A DNA stretch of 64,000 bases from VAYN01 sp963702075 (GTDB lineage: Bacteria; Actinomycetota; Thermoleophilia; Solirubrobacterales; 70-9), in the NCBI GenBank assembly GCA_963702075.1, contig OY969703.1:2604001-2668000 (forward strand), written 5' to 3'. Positions 1-8,231 of the stretch are shown piece by piece. Numbering within the stretch: the first letter of the stretch is position 1; every line of letters begins with the position of its first letter. Below the pieces are notes generated by a model, which worked only from the letters and a program-made list of their open reading frames with translations, made no database searches and was not told the DNA's origin. A program made the translations under genes and the position numbers.

Positions 1-1064
1 GCATCGCCCCCGGTCCATTCGTTGAACCGGTACCAGGCCGGCTTCGCCTCCCGTTCCCTGGTCAGCAGCCCGGCGGAGCCGCAGAAGATGCAGTTGCCGC
101 CTTCGTCGGACCAGGTGAACCACCAGACGCCGCCGACCCCCCAGCGGACGCGGTTGGCGGAGAGCATCGCGAAGGACTTGGAAAGCTGGAAAGCCTGGCC
201 GAAGAGGCCGCGCTGCCAGCGGCTCGGGCCGTCGGCCGATCCCCAGCCGAGCTCGGTGACGAAGAGCGGCGTGCCGAAGTCGTGATGGCGGCGCATGATC
301 CGCCGCAGGTTGCGCAGCTGCGCGCCCATCGCGGTGGCGTCGGCGACGTAGGGGTGCAGGGCGACCCCGTCGAAGTACCTCTTGACGTTGCGGGAGCGGT
401 AGAGGCGCGAGAGGAAGTCGCCGGAGGCGATGTTGGGGGGGATCTGCAGCGGCCGGCCGAAGAGGCCGCCGAGGATCACCTGCGACCCCGGTGCGTGGCG
501 GTGGATGATCCCGCCGGCGATCCGGATCAGGGTCGCGAAGCGCGCCGGTTCCGGGCGGGTGGCGAAGGTGACCAGGTTCTCCTCGTTCCAGATTTCCCAA
601 CGGCGGATCGGGAAGTACGGGAGTTCGTCTTCTTCGCGCCAGAACGAGCCGCCCGGCCCGTAGCGGGCAACCGCGGCCCGCACGAAGGAGGCCCAGGCGC
701 GGCGCTGCCGGGCGGTCTTCACCGGCAGGTCGATCCCCAGCGGCGCCACCCATTTCGGGGTGCCGGTGAGGACGGGGAAGATCGACAGCCCGGCGTGCGC
801 CGCCAACCGCACTTCGTGGTCGAACCCGCTCCACTGCCGCTCGGAGAAGGCGGGGCTCTCGGGCTCGACCGCCCCCCAGAACAAAGGCAGCCGGACGCTG
901 GTGATCCCGGCTTCCCGCATCAGCTCGTAGTCCTTGGCGCTGCTCGCGCTCTGCGGCGAGATGCCGATGAAGCCGGGCGGCAGGTAGCCGGGCGCAGCCG
1001 CCGGCAGAGCCGTCAGCGCCAGCACAGCCAGGATCGTCGAAATCAAGCCCCGTGCCATCGTCAT
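1..1064 (-). CDS. Secreted glycoside hydrolase (clan GH-A-like), 3' end outside window
   Basis: This gene runs off the left edge, and about 354 codons are visible. The frame opens at ATG 1064 (a second ATG lies at 1058) with a signal peptide of roughly 25 residues that is hydrophobic and ends in an Ala-rich stretch. The mature part reads as a TIM-barrel glycosidase. A conserved NE pair sits in WNEEN (about residues 159-163), where Glu161 would be the acid/base. ELGWG follows at about residue 271, where the Glu would be the nucleophile. HPYVAD lies between them. This spacing fits clan GH-A families (GH5/GH39-like). The substrate cannot be told from the sequence. It probably acts outside the cell. 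It faces away from the tRNA-Pro gene. Confidence 0.75.
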   Translation of the reverse strand, partial: MTMARGLISTILAVLALTALPAAAPGYLPPGFIGISPQSASSAKDYELMREAGITSVRLPLFWGAVEPESPAFSERQWSGFDHEVRLAAHAGLSIFPVLTGTPKWVAPLGIDLPVKTARQRRAWASFVRAAVARYGPGGSFWREEDELPYFPIRRWEIWNEENLVTFATRPEPARFATLIRIAGGIIHRHAPGSQVILGGLFGRPLQIPPNIASGDFLSRLYRSRNVKRYFDGVALHPYVADATAMGAQLRNLRRIMRRHHDFGTPLFVTELGWGSADGPSRWQRGLFGQAFQLSKSFAMLSANRVRWGVGGVWWFTWSDEGGNCIFCGSAGLLTREREAKPAWYRFNEWTGGD

Positions 1065-1148
1065 CGAATGGAACCGCCCACCCGCCCAAAGTAGCGGCAC
1101 ACCGCCGCCGGACTCCCACTTCCACCGTCCGGCATAATCAACTGCTCT

Positions 1149-1222
1149 CGGGGCGTGGCGCAGCCTGGTAGCGCGCACCGTTCGGGTCGGTGAGGTCCCC
1201 GGTTCAAATCCGGGCGCCCCGA
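1149..1222 (+). tRNA. tRNA-Pro (anticodon CGG)
   Basis: The acceptor stem CGGGGCG (1149-1155) pairs perfectly with CGCCCCG (1215-1221), and A1222 is the discriminator base. The D-arm contains AGCCTGGTAGC. The anticodon arm is CACCG-TTCGGGT-CGGTG, giving anticodon CGG, which reads the codon CCG. The T-arm contains GGTTCAAATCC. CCA is not encoded. C at position 1, which pairs with G at position 72, is typical of bacterial tRNA-Pro. Confidence 0.96.
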
Positions 1223-1376
1223 TGTAGATAACAGCATCCGGCCAATCTGCCGTCGTCCAGCGAAATTTCGAGCCGCCGCCCGGGGTGACAGCCGTCGCGG
1301 AGTTTTACATAAGATTTTTTTATCTTTCCTAAACTCCTCTTCCACCCTTTGGTGACGCTGGAAGAGGAGAGGATCG

Positions 1377-3047
1377 ATGTCCGTAACGAAAGTGAGCGCC
1401 GGGGACAGTGCCGTGTTCTTCGAGAGCTCGGTGGAGGACCGCCAAGCGCTCGCCGAAACGGTGGCGGCCAGTTCCACTCGGTCCGCCGATGAGGTCACCG
1501 GCCTCGTGGAGGACCTTGCAGAGCACGAGAAGGCCCTGCTCGACTGGATGGGCCGCGCCCCTGAGAACGCAGAGCTGTTCCTCGAGGATCCGTTGGCGGC
1601 GCTCGAGAAAGCCGGTCTCGGAATCGGCGCCGAGACGGTCGCACGCCTGCGAAGCGTCGCCGAGGATCTCGCCGGGTCGACCTCGGTCGCCGACCCCACG
1701 CCCCCTCCCGGCGATCGCCGTCCCAGCCCCGCGGCCGCGGCAGGTACGCCGACGCTGAAGCTGCAGGGCTGGGACCTGGTCGCTGCGAACACTCAAAAAG
1801 CACTCAACAACGCCTTCGCCCTTCTCTTCGCGGCGGGTCTGATCCCGAAAACCTTCACCGAACGAATCGGCGCGACCGAGGTGACGGTGAACGTCGGAGC
1901 CCCTTCGATCGATCTCGATCCCACCACCGCCGGGGGGCGAAAAGGCGTCGTCGGGATCACCTCTCAGATCGAATCGGGCTCGATCAAAGGGCCGGTCGAT
2001 GCCCCGATTCCCTCGGGCAAGCTGGAAGTCGTCACGGTTCTCTCCTTCGTCCAGTTTCCAGGCCAGGAAGAAGCCACGATCGAACGACTGGCCCTCGACT
2101 TCACCAGCGGAGAGACTGTCTGCAATGTCACGATCGACCAGGCGGGGTGGGATCCGGCGTGGACCAAACTGCTCGAGGAAGGGATCCTCGGCTTCCTCCG
2201 CAGGCAGCCGCCCGGGGCCTTTTTCGTTGGCGAGGTAGAAGTGCCCAAAGCAGAAGCGCCGATTGCTCCGGCCGGGAAATCTGACTTCGCAGTCCAGGCG
2301 GGACCGGAACCAGCCGAGAACGTGCTGCTGCTGCTGATGCTCACTCCCAGCGGCAAAGCCGGCAATCCCGACTTTGGCTCGGCGCCATCGCTCGTCCCGG
2401 CCGGACAGTCGGCGGCCGTCTACATTTCGAACCGGTTGCTGATCGACAAGGTCGCCGTGCCGTCGCTCGCGGAAGGGCTGAAGGTGTCCGAATCCAGCTT
2501 CAGCCTCTCCGGCAGCTCGACGGAGCTCTCCTCGGCGACGTTCAGCGGCAAGAAGGATCTCGGCGACGAATACGAATCCGAACTGACCGGGCTGAGGCTG
2601 GAGGTCGACGGCAACGGGCAGATCCAAGGCGCGTACACCGTCGCCGCGCACCCGGGATTCAACCTCGGCGAAACCTATTACTTCAAGGTCACGGGAAACG
2701 TCTACGTCACGCCCGAGCTTGACCTCTCCAGCCAAAGCCTCACCTTCAAGACCACGGCCAACGAGGGGTCGGCGAAAATCGAATGCAGCGCTGCGGGCTG
2801 GGTAATCATCTCCTTCATAGTCGCCTTGACCTTCGGCACCGTGGGCGCACTGATAGCAATCGTCTTGGCGGTGGTCGTCCCGGTCGTGATCACCCAGCTC
2901 CGAATACCGGTCAACCTGCCACCCGGACTGCTGAAGGAACTGGAAACCGGCATCGACTCCTTCAGGTGGCCGGCGCAAAAAGACTTTTCGCTGAGCGCCG
3001 TGGAACTGCCTGGCGATCTCGCCCTGATCGGCGAACCCACCAACTAG
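1377..3047 (+). CDS. Large hypothetical protein, possible TULIP/P47-like family
   Basis: A 556-residue protein with a strong ribosome site (AGGAGAGG) just before ATG 1377. Residues 1-100 are helical and charged, with a leader-like motif FLEDPLAALEKAG at 68-80. A Pro/Ala linker follows at about 104-125. The central part begins LKLQGWDLVAANT (about 128-139), reminiscent of the opening of Clostridium P47/OrfX TULIP lipid-binding proteins. Near the C terminus are a hydrophobic segment (about 475-507) and an end containing FRWPAQKDFSLS, also P47-like. The family call is pattern recognition only. If correct, it could bind lipid or act in a toxin or injection setting; no such neighbours are present. 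It is preceded by tRNA-Pro and an AT-rich stretch (1305-1335). Confidence 0.45.
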   Translation: MSVTKVSAGDSAVFFESSVEDRQALAETVAASSTRSADEVTGLVEDLAEHEKALLDWMGRAPENAELFLEDPLAALEKAGLGIGAETVARLRSVAEDLAGSTSVADPTPPPGDRRPSPAAAAGTPTLKLQGWDLVAANTQKALNNAFALLFAAGLIPKTFTERIGATEVTVNVGAPSIDLDPTTAGGRKGVVGITSQIESGSIKGPVDAPIPSGKLEVVTVLSFVQFPGQEEATIERLALDFTSGETVCNVTIDQAGWDPAWTKLLEEGILGFLRRQPPGAFFVGEVEVPKAEAPIAPAGKSDFAVQAGPEPAENVLLLLMLTPSGKAGNPDFGSAPSLVPAGQSAAVYISNRLLIDKVAVPSLAEGLKVSESSFSLSGSSTELSSATFSGKKDLGDEYESELTGLRLEVDGNGQIQGAYTVAAHPGFNLGETYYFKVTGNVYVTPELDLSSQSLTFKTTANEGSAKIECSAAGWVIISFIVALTFGTVGALIAIVLAVVVPVVITQLRIPVNLPPGLLKELETGIDSFRWPAQKDFSLSAVELPGDLALIGEPTN

Positions 3048-3097
3048 GCAAACATTTAGGCCCTGCCGCCTCTAGCGGACGCTAGGGTCTTTCCCGA

Positions 3098-4024
3098 ATG
3101 GAGACCACCCCCGCCTTCGAGGTCCACGAGGCGAACCTGCATGGCCACCGTGCGGTCTACCGGGTCATCGGCAACGGCCCGAACCTGGTCCTGATCCACG
3201 GGATGATCAACTCCTCCCGGCACTGGGAGGAAGTGGCCAGGCGGCTTGCCGGGTCTTACCGGGTGATCGCGCCGGATCTGATCGGACACGGCGAGGCGGC
3301 GACTCCGCGCGGCGATTACTCGCTCGGCGCCCATGCGGCGAGCATTCGCGACCTGTTGACGACGATCGGAGTCGAGCGGGCGACGATCGTCGGCCACTCG
3401 CTCGGCGGCGGCGTCGCGATGCAGTTCTTCTACCAATTCCCCCAGCGCACCGAGCGCCTGGTGCTGATCTCCAGCGGCGGCCTCGGCGACGACGTCAGCC
3501 CGCTGCTGCGCGGCGCCGCCCTGCCCGGCTCGGCGGCGCTCCTGCGCCTGGCGACGCGGCCCCAGGTGGTCGGCGCCCTGGCCGCTGCGGGAGGGCGGCT
3601 GCGGGCGCGCGGCAACAACACGGGGGTCTACCTGCAGGCGGTAGCTCGCGCGCTGGGCCCGCTGCAGGAGCCCGGCTCCCGCCGCGCCTTCCTGCAGACG
3701 CTGCGCTCGGTGATCGACGTCCAGGGCCAGAAGGTGAGTGCCCGTGACCGCCTCTACCTGCTCGGGGAGATGCCGACCCTGATCGTCTGGGGCGAGCGCG
3801 ACCGCACGATCCCGCTCCAGCACGGCCTCGAGGCCCAGCAATCGATCCCCAACTGCCGCTTCGAGACGCTCCCCCGCGCCGCCCACTTCCCGAACCTCGA
3901 AGATCCCGAGGGCCTGGCGACGATTCTGGGCAGCTTCATGGAGACGACCGCTCCCGCCCACATCGTCGACTCCGAGTGGCGCGACGTGATCGGCCGGCGG
4001 GCGCGCCTGCGCCGCGTCGCCTGA
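3098..4024 (+). CDS. Alpha/beta-fold hydrolase
   Basis: A 308-residue alpha/beta hydrolase. Visible features are the oxyanion-hole HGMINSS (34-40), the nucleophile elbow GHSLGG with Ser101, the acid Asp in WGERDRTIP (about 232), and the catalytic His in AAHFPNLED (about 260). The cap region at about 140-200 is Ala/Arg-rich. No signal peptide is visible, so it is probably cytoplasmic. The family covers esterases, lipases and C-C hydrolases, and the substrate cannot be assigned. It is convergent with the DsbA-like gene, with only 3 nt between the stops. Confidence 0.85.
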   Translation: METTPAFEVHEANLHGHRAVYRVIGNGPNLVLIHGMINSSRHWEEVARRLAGSYRVIAPDLIGHGEAATPRGDYSLGAHAASIRDLLTTIGVERATIVGHSLGGGVAMQFFYQFPQRTERLVLISSGGLGDDVSPLLRGAALPGSAALLRLATRPQVVGALAAAGGRLRARGNNTGVYLQAVARALGPLQEPGSRRAFLQTLRSVIDVQGQKVSARDRLYLLGEMPTLIVWGERDRTIPLQHGLEAQQSIPNCRFETLPRAAHFPNLEDPEGLATILGSFMETTAPAHIVDSEWRDVIGRRARLRRVA

Positions 4025-4027
4025 GCC

Positions 4028-4765
4028 CTATTCGACGGCGGCGATCGCCTTTTCCACTTCCCGCAGCGACGGGCCTTCCTGCAGGGTTTCGGTCCCGTTC
4101 GGGCCGGTGACGACCATCCCCTGACCGACCCGGATGCCAAGGTCACGACCGAGTTCCTCGTAGCCTTCGAGCCGCTTCTGGATCGGGCTGTCGGAGACCT
4201 TGGCCTTTTCGAGTTCGCTGTTCCATTCTTCGATTTCCAGTTCCTCGACCCCGCCGGCGATCGACCTCTCGAAGTTTTCGAAGAGCTTCGGCGTTTTGAA
4301 CCGGTCCGCTTCTTCCTGGGTGCGGAAGAAGAGGTAGATGAACTGCCAGCCGTAGCCCTGTTCGGCAGCGGCCTCGGCGCCGTAGAAACCGAGCTCCTGC
4401 GGCGATTCGGAGTTCGAGTAATGACGCCAGAGGAGCTTGACGTCGCCGGAGCGCACGTACTTTTCCATCATCCCCGGAACGGTGTTGAGGAAGTCGTCGC
4501 GGCAGCTCGAGCACTGCAGGTCGTTGAAGACCTGGATCGTCACCGGCGCGTCGCTGGAGCCGAGCCGGTCGCCTTCCTGCGGCACGCCGCCGAACAGTTC
4601 CTGGGCTTCGGAGATACCGGAGACGTGGACGATTCCCTTGTCCGCCTTCTGGGTCGAGAGCTTGACGATCGAGTAGCCGAGGGCGAAGAGACCCAGCGCG
4701 AGCAGGAGGGCGACCCAGATCCTGCCCCGCCGAGGGAGCGGTTTGACGGCGACTTCAGAGGACAT
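4028..4765 (-). CDS. DsbA-family membrane-anchored thiol oxidoreductase
   Basis: A 245-residue protein with one N-terminal transmembrane anchor (about 16-35) and an extracytoplasmic thioredoxin fold. The active site CSSC lies in FNDLQCSSCRDDF (about residue 85), a CxxC motif. The helical insert includes LLWRHYSNSESP, and the C-terminal part has a cis-Pro-loop-like VGQGMVVTGPNG. Such proteins oxidise or isomerise disulfides in exported proteins. A GATAAT -10-like box (4779-4774) only 9 nt upstream of the ATG hints at a near-leaderless transcript. It is divergent from the small HTH-like gene at 4892. Confidence 0.8.
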   Translation of the reverse strand: MSSEVAVKPLPRRGRIWVALLLALGLFALGYSIVKLSTQKADKGIVHVSGISEAQELFGGVPQEGDRLGSSDAPVTIQVFNDLQCSSCRDDFLNTVPGMMEKYVRSGDVKLLWRHYSNSESPQELGFYGAEAAAEQGYGWQFIYLFFRTQEEADRFKTPKLFENFERSIAGGVEELEIEEWNSELEKAKVSDSPIQKRLEGYEELGRDLGIRVGQGMVVTGPNGTETLQEGPSLREVEKAIAAVE

Positions 4766-4826
4766 CCACGACCATTATCGCTGGCGAAGCGCCTCGGCTG
4801 ATTCCCCAAGCTGCGGGCTTCTACAG

Positions 4827-4855
4827 TTGACAGCGCCGCGCGTCCCGATGAACAT
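4827..4855 (+). promoter_or_regulatory. Candidate sigma-70 promoter for the gene at 4892
   Basis: A perfect TTGACA (4827-4832) is followed after 17 nt by GAACAT (4850-4855), a weak -10 with 3 of 6 consensus bases. It lies about 37 nt upstream of the start codon at 4892, in the intergenic space between divergent genes. The spacing is ideal; the -10 is imperfect. Confidence 0.4.
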
Positions 4856-4891
4856 GGTCGCTACCCATTTCTAACGACCTGGAGGTCATCG

Positions 4892-5083
4892 ATGGCCCAT
4901 CACCTCACCCCCGCTCAGCTCGCTGACCAGCTGCAGATGGAACGACAGGAAGTGATCGGCAAATGCGTTGAACTGGGGGTGCCGATCTACCACGGCCGTA
5001 TCGACCGAACGCTCTTCGAAACCTCGCTGCGCAGCATCTCCCACTCGCCGCCCGGACGACCTTCGCCCTCGGCGCGGCGCTGA
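4892..5083 (+). CDS. Small helix-turn-helix-like protein
   Basis: A 63-residue protein with a good Shine-Dalgarno sequence (CTGGAGG, 8 nt before the ATG). Residues 5-48 form a compact LTPAQLADQLQM...VIGKCVELGVPIYHGR pattern, resembling the small helical N-terminal domain of IF-2 or a MerR-type minimal DNA-binding fold. The last 15 residues are Ser/Pro/Arg-rich. No other domain is visible. It sits 17 nt upstream of the acyl-CoA ligase and may be co-transcribed with it. The function is not known to me. Confidence 0.6.
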   Translation: MAHHLTPAQLADQLQMERQEVIGKCVELGVPIYHGRIDRTLFETSLRSISHSPPGRPSPSARR

Positions 5084-5100
5084 ACTAAACTCCCCCGCAG

Positions 5101-6885
5101 ATGGCGGGGAGAGGCACCAACTCGAAGACGCTTGCGGACCTGCTGCCGCGTGCGGCGGCGATGTACGGCTCTGCCGTCGCCGTCAAGTACAAGGAGGGCG
5201 ATCGCTGGATCGACCGCACCTTCGACGAGGTGCTGGAGATCGTCCGCCCCCTCGCCTTCGGCCTGGTGACGCTCGGCATCGAGAAAGGCGACCGCGTCTC
5301 GATCCTCGGCAACACGCGGCCGGAGTGGACCTACTTCGACTTCGCCGCGCTCTCGATCGGCGCCACCGTAGTCCCGATCTACCAGACCAACTCGCCCGAG
5401 GAGTGCCGCTACGTCCTCGAGAACTCCGACTCCAAGGTCGTCGTCGTCGAGGACGCCGAACAGCTGGAGAAGGTGCGGGCGGTCCGCGACCAGCTGCCGC
5501 AGCTGGAGCACGTCGTCCTGATGACCGGCAGCGCCGAGGACGCGATCTCGATGGAGGATCTCGGCGCCAAAGGCGCCGGCGGAGACGACGCCACCTGGAA
5601 GACGCTCTACGAGGCGGTCGCGCCCGAGGACATCTGCACCTTCATCTACACCTCCGGCACCACCGGCCCGCCGAAGGGCTGCATTATCAGTCACGGCAAC
5701 TACCGCTCGATGCTCGACATGGTCAACGGGGTCAGCGTCATCGAAGACGAAGACCTCACCTACCTCTACCTGCCGCTGGCCCACTCCTTCGCCCTGTTGA
5801 TCCAGCTCGGCAGCTTCGACCTCGGCACCACGATCGCCTACTGGGAGCGGGATCCGCTGAAGATCCTCCCCAACCTGGCCGAAGTGAAGCCGACCTACTT
5901 CCCCTCGGTGCCGCGGATCTTCGAGAAGATCTACACCGCCGCGACCAGCGGGATGGAAAAAGAGGGCGGTCTCAAAAAGGCGATCTTCGACTGGTCGATC
6001 AAGGTCGGCGCGAAGTACCGCGAAGCCGAGCACGAAGGCCGCAAGCCAGGGTTTCTGCTGCAGCGCTCTTACGCCTTCGCCGACAAGCAGGTGCTGTCGA
6101 AAATCCGCAACCTCTTCGGCGGGCGGGTCCGCCTCGCAGTCTCCGGCGCGGCGCCGATCAACCCCGAGATCCTGCGCTTCTTCGACGCCGCCGGCGTCCT
6201 CGTGCTCGAGGGCTGGGGGATGACCGAGACCTCGACTGCGGCGACGATCTCCACCCCCGAGGACTTCAAGGTCGGCACGATCGGCAAGCCGTTCCCCGGC
6301 TGCGAGGTGAAGATCGCCGACGACGGCGAGATCCTCGTCAAGGGCCCCAACGTCTTCCAGGGCTACCACAAGAACCCGGAGGCGACCGCCGAGACGATCG
6401 TCGACGGCTGGCTCCACACCGGCGACATCGGCGAGATCGAGAGCGACGGCTTCATCAAGATCACCGGCCGCAAAAAGGACATCATCATCACCGCGGGCGG
6501 CAAGAACATCACCCCCGCCAACCTCGAGGCCGAAATCAAGCAGCAGCCGCTGGTCTCCCAATGCGTAGTCGTCGGCGACCGCCGCCCCTACCTGGTGGCG
6601 CTGGTCACCCTCGACCCCGAAGAGGCGGTCAAATACGCCCAGGAGCACAACCTCTCCGAGAACCCGACCGAGCTCGCCTCCAACCCCGACGTCAAGGCCG
6701 CGATCGAGGCCCACGTCGAGAAGATCAACCAGAACTTCGCCCGCGTCGAGCAGGTGAAGAAGATCTCGATCCTCCCCCACGACCTCTCCCAGGAATCCGG
6801 CGAGCTGACGCCGACCCTGAAGGTCAAGCGCGCCGTCGTCGCCCAGAAGCACGAAGACGCGATCGAGCAGCTCTACGCGGCCTGA
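5101..6885 (+). CDS. Long-chain fatty-acid--CoA ligase (AMP-forming)
   Basis: A 594-residue member of the ANL adenylate-forming superfamily, FadD15-like. It activates a carboxylic acid with ATP to an acyl-AMP and then forms the CoA thioester. The P-loop-like A3 motif TSGTTGPPKG is at 184-193. The A5 motif GWGMTETS is near 370, TGDIGEIE is the A7-type Asp motif, and GRKKDIIITAGGKNI is the A8 hinge. Lys in PTLKVKR near the C terminus fits the catalytic A10 lysine. It is soluble with no transmembrane segments. The acyl-CoA dehydrogenase at 51.6 kb is a plausible downstream beta-oxidation partner, but is not linked to it. Confidence 0.9.
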   Translation: MAGRGTNSKTLADLLPRAAAMYGSAVAVKYKEGDRWIDRTFDEVLEIVRPLAFGLVTLGIEKGDRVSILGNTRPEWTYFDFAALSIGATVVPIYQTNSPEECRYVLENSDSKVVVVEDAEQLEKVRAVRDQLPQLEHVVLMTGSAEDAISMEDLGAKGAGGDDATWKTLYEAVAPEDICTFIYTSGTTGPPKGCIISHGNYRSMLDMVNGVSVIEDEDLTYLYLPLAHSFALLIQLGSFDLGTTIAYWERDPLKILPNLAEVKPTYFPSVPRIFEKIYTAATSGMEKEGGLKKAIFDWSIKVGAKYREAEHEGRKPGFLLQRSYAFADKQVLSKIRNLFGGRVRLAVSGAAPINPEILRFFDAAGVLVLEGWGMTETSTAATISTPEDFKVGTIGKPFPGCEVKIADDGEILVKGPNVFQGYHKNPEATAETIVDGWLHTGDIGEIESDGFIKITGRKKDIIITAGGKNITPANLEAEIKQQPLVSQCVVVGDRRPYLVALVTLDPEEAVKYAQEHNLSENPTELASNPDVKAAIEAHVEKINQNFARVEQVKKISILPHDLSQESGELTPTLKVKRAVVAQKHEDAIEQLYAA

Positions 6886-6906
6886 GCCGCAGGGCAAACC
6901 GCCTGA

Positions 6907-8160
6907 TTAAGACGCAGCTTCGCCCGACTGCCGCAGCAGGACCGAGGTCGTCTGCTCGAGCACCCGACGCCAGGTCGAGGTCTCCTCGGGCTCCTCGTCT
7001 GTCGCCTTCTCGACGACGCGGCGGACGCGGCGCTCGGAGATTTCGAGGCCGTGGCGCTCGGCGATCTCCTTGTAGCGGTCGTAGTCCTTGGCCAGGGTCG
7101 CGGTGACGGTTTCGAAGCCGTGCTTGGCGATCTGCAGACGCCGCGAGTAGTCCATGATCGGCGTGCCGAACATCAGCTCGTCGGTCGGGTCGGGCTCGAG
7201 CAGGATGATGTCGACGCCGGGGTATTTCTCCTGCCACTGCTCGACCGCCTGGTGCAGGCGCTGGTGGGCGATCAGGCGGAAGGTCTGATTGGCGATCGCC
7301 GGCAGCCCCATGTCAGAGACGCGACGGACGCGGCGGCCGAAGACGGTCGGGATCGTCTTCTCGAAGTCGTTGACGTAGGGCACCAGCGGGTTGACGACGA
7401 CGATGAACTTCGCGCCCTTCTCGACCGCGATGTCGACGTTCGTGGTCGAGCGGATGCCGCCGTCGACGAACTGGCGCCCTTTCAAGTCGACCGGCTTGTA
7501 GACGAGCGGCAGGCAGGTCGAGCACTCGACCGCTTTGGAGATCGGCACGTCGGACCAGCCCTCCTCGCCGAAGACGATCCGCTCGCAGGTGTCGAGGTCG
7601 GTCGTGGTCAGGTAGAGCTCGTTGTCGAGCAGGCGGAAGTCATTGACCCGACCGTCGTCGCCGAGCGCTTCTTCGACGTAGTCGGAGAGGCCGCGCCCGG
7701 AGTAAAGCCCGGTCGGCAGCGCCTCGGCCAGGCCGACGCCGATGTCGATCATCGAGAAATCGCCGATCCGGGTCAGCTGCCGAAGCAGTTGGGCGGTGCG
7801 CAGCGGCAGCGCCGCCGCTTTGCTCAGCAGCCCGAGATAGTTGAGCTTGAGGACGCGGTTGAGGTCGAGGTCCTCGAGGTCCGAGGGAATGCGGGAGTTG
7901 ATCACCTGCATCATCTCCTCGGGGGTGACGCCGTTGGCGAGCATCGAGGCGACGAAGGAGCCGGCGCTGGTGCCGACGTAGACGTCGAAGTTGTTGACCG
8001 TGCTGTTCACCGCCAGCAGGTCGAGTGCCCGCAGGGCGCCAATCTCGTAGACGCCGCCCGTGAAACCGCCGCCGCCGAGGACGAGCGCGGTCTTCGACGG
8101 CTTTTTGCGACCGCCTTTGCGCTTTCGCGGCTTGGACTCGATGTCTACGACTTCACCCAT
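6907..8160 (-). CDS. Patatin-like phospholipase
   Basis: A 417-residue patatin-family serine lipase (RssA-like). It has the glycine-rich oxyanion loop LGGGGFTGG (28-36), the nucleophile elbow GTSAG with Ser65, and the dyad Asp in VDGG (about residue 224). The N-terminal 23 residues are Lys/Arg-rich and precede the domain. The C-terminal part has conserved RRLQIAKHGFE, followed by a charged tail. It would hydrolyse acyl esters of phospholipids or similar substrates in the cytoplasm. It is convergent with fadD and divergent from dacB. Confidence 0.88.
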   Translation of the reverse strand: MGEVVDIESKPRKRKGGRKKPSKTALVLGGGGFTGGVYEIGALRALDLLAVNSTVNNFDVYVGTSAGSFVASMLANGVTPEEMMQVINSRIPSDLEDLDLNRVLKLNYLGLLSKAAALPLRTAQLLRQLTRIGDFSMIDIGVGLAEALPTGLYSGRGLSDYVEEALGDDGRVNDFRLLDNELYLTTTDLDTCERIVFGEEGWSDVPISKAVECSTCLPLVYKPVDLKGRQFVDGGIRSTTNVDIAVEKGAKFIVVVNPLVPYVNDFEKTIPTVFGRRVRRVSDMGLPAIANQTFRLIAHQRLHQAVEQWQEKYPGVDIILLEPDPTDELMFGTPIMDYSRRLQIAKHGFETVTATLAKDYDRYKEIAERHGLEISERRVRRVVEKATDEEPEETSTWRRVLEQTTSVLLRQSGEAAS

Positions 8161-8231
8161 ACGTGCAGTATTCCAGGGCTAGAGGTCATCCTCGACCGCT
8201 ACCTTCGACATCTCGCGTGTTGGGAAACCCG

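Noticed and set aside
4987..6897. 636-codon open frame opposite the acyl-CoA ligase
   Set aside because: High GC leaves antisense frames open; it mirrors fadD, is Asp/Gly/Val-rich and shows no domain.
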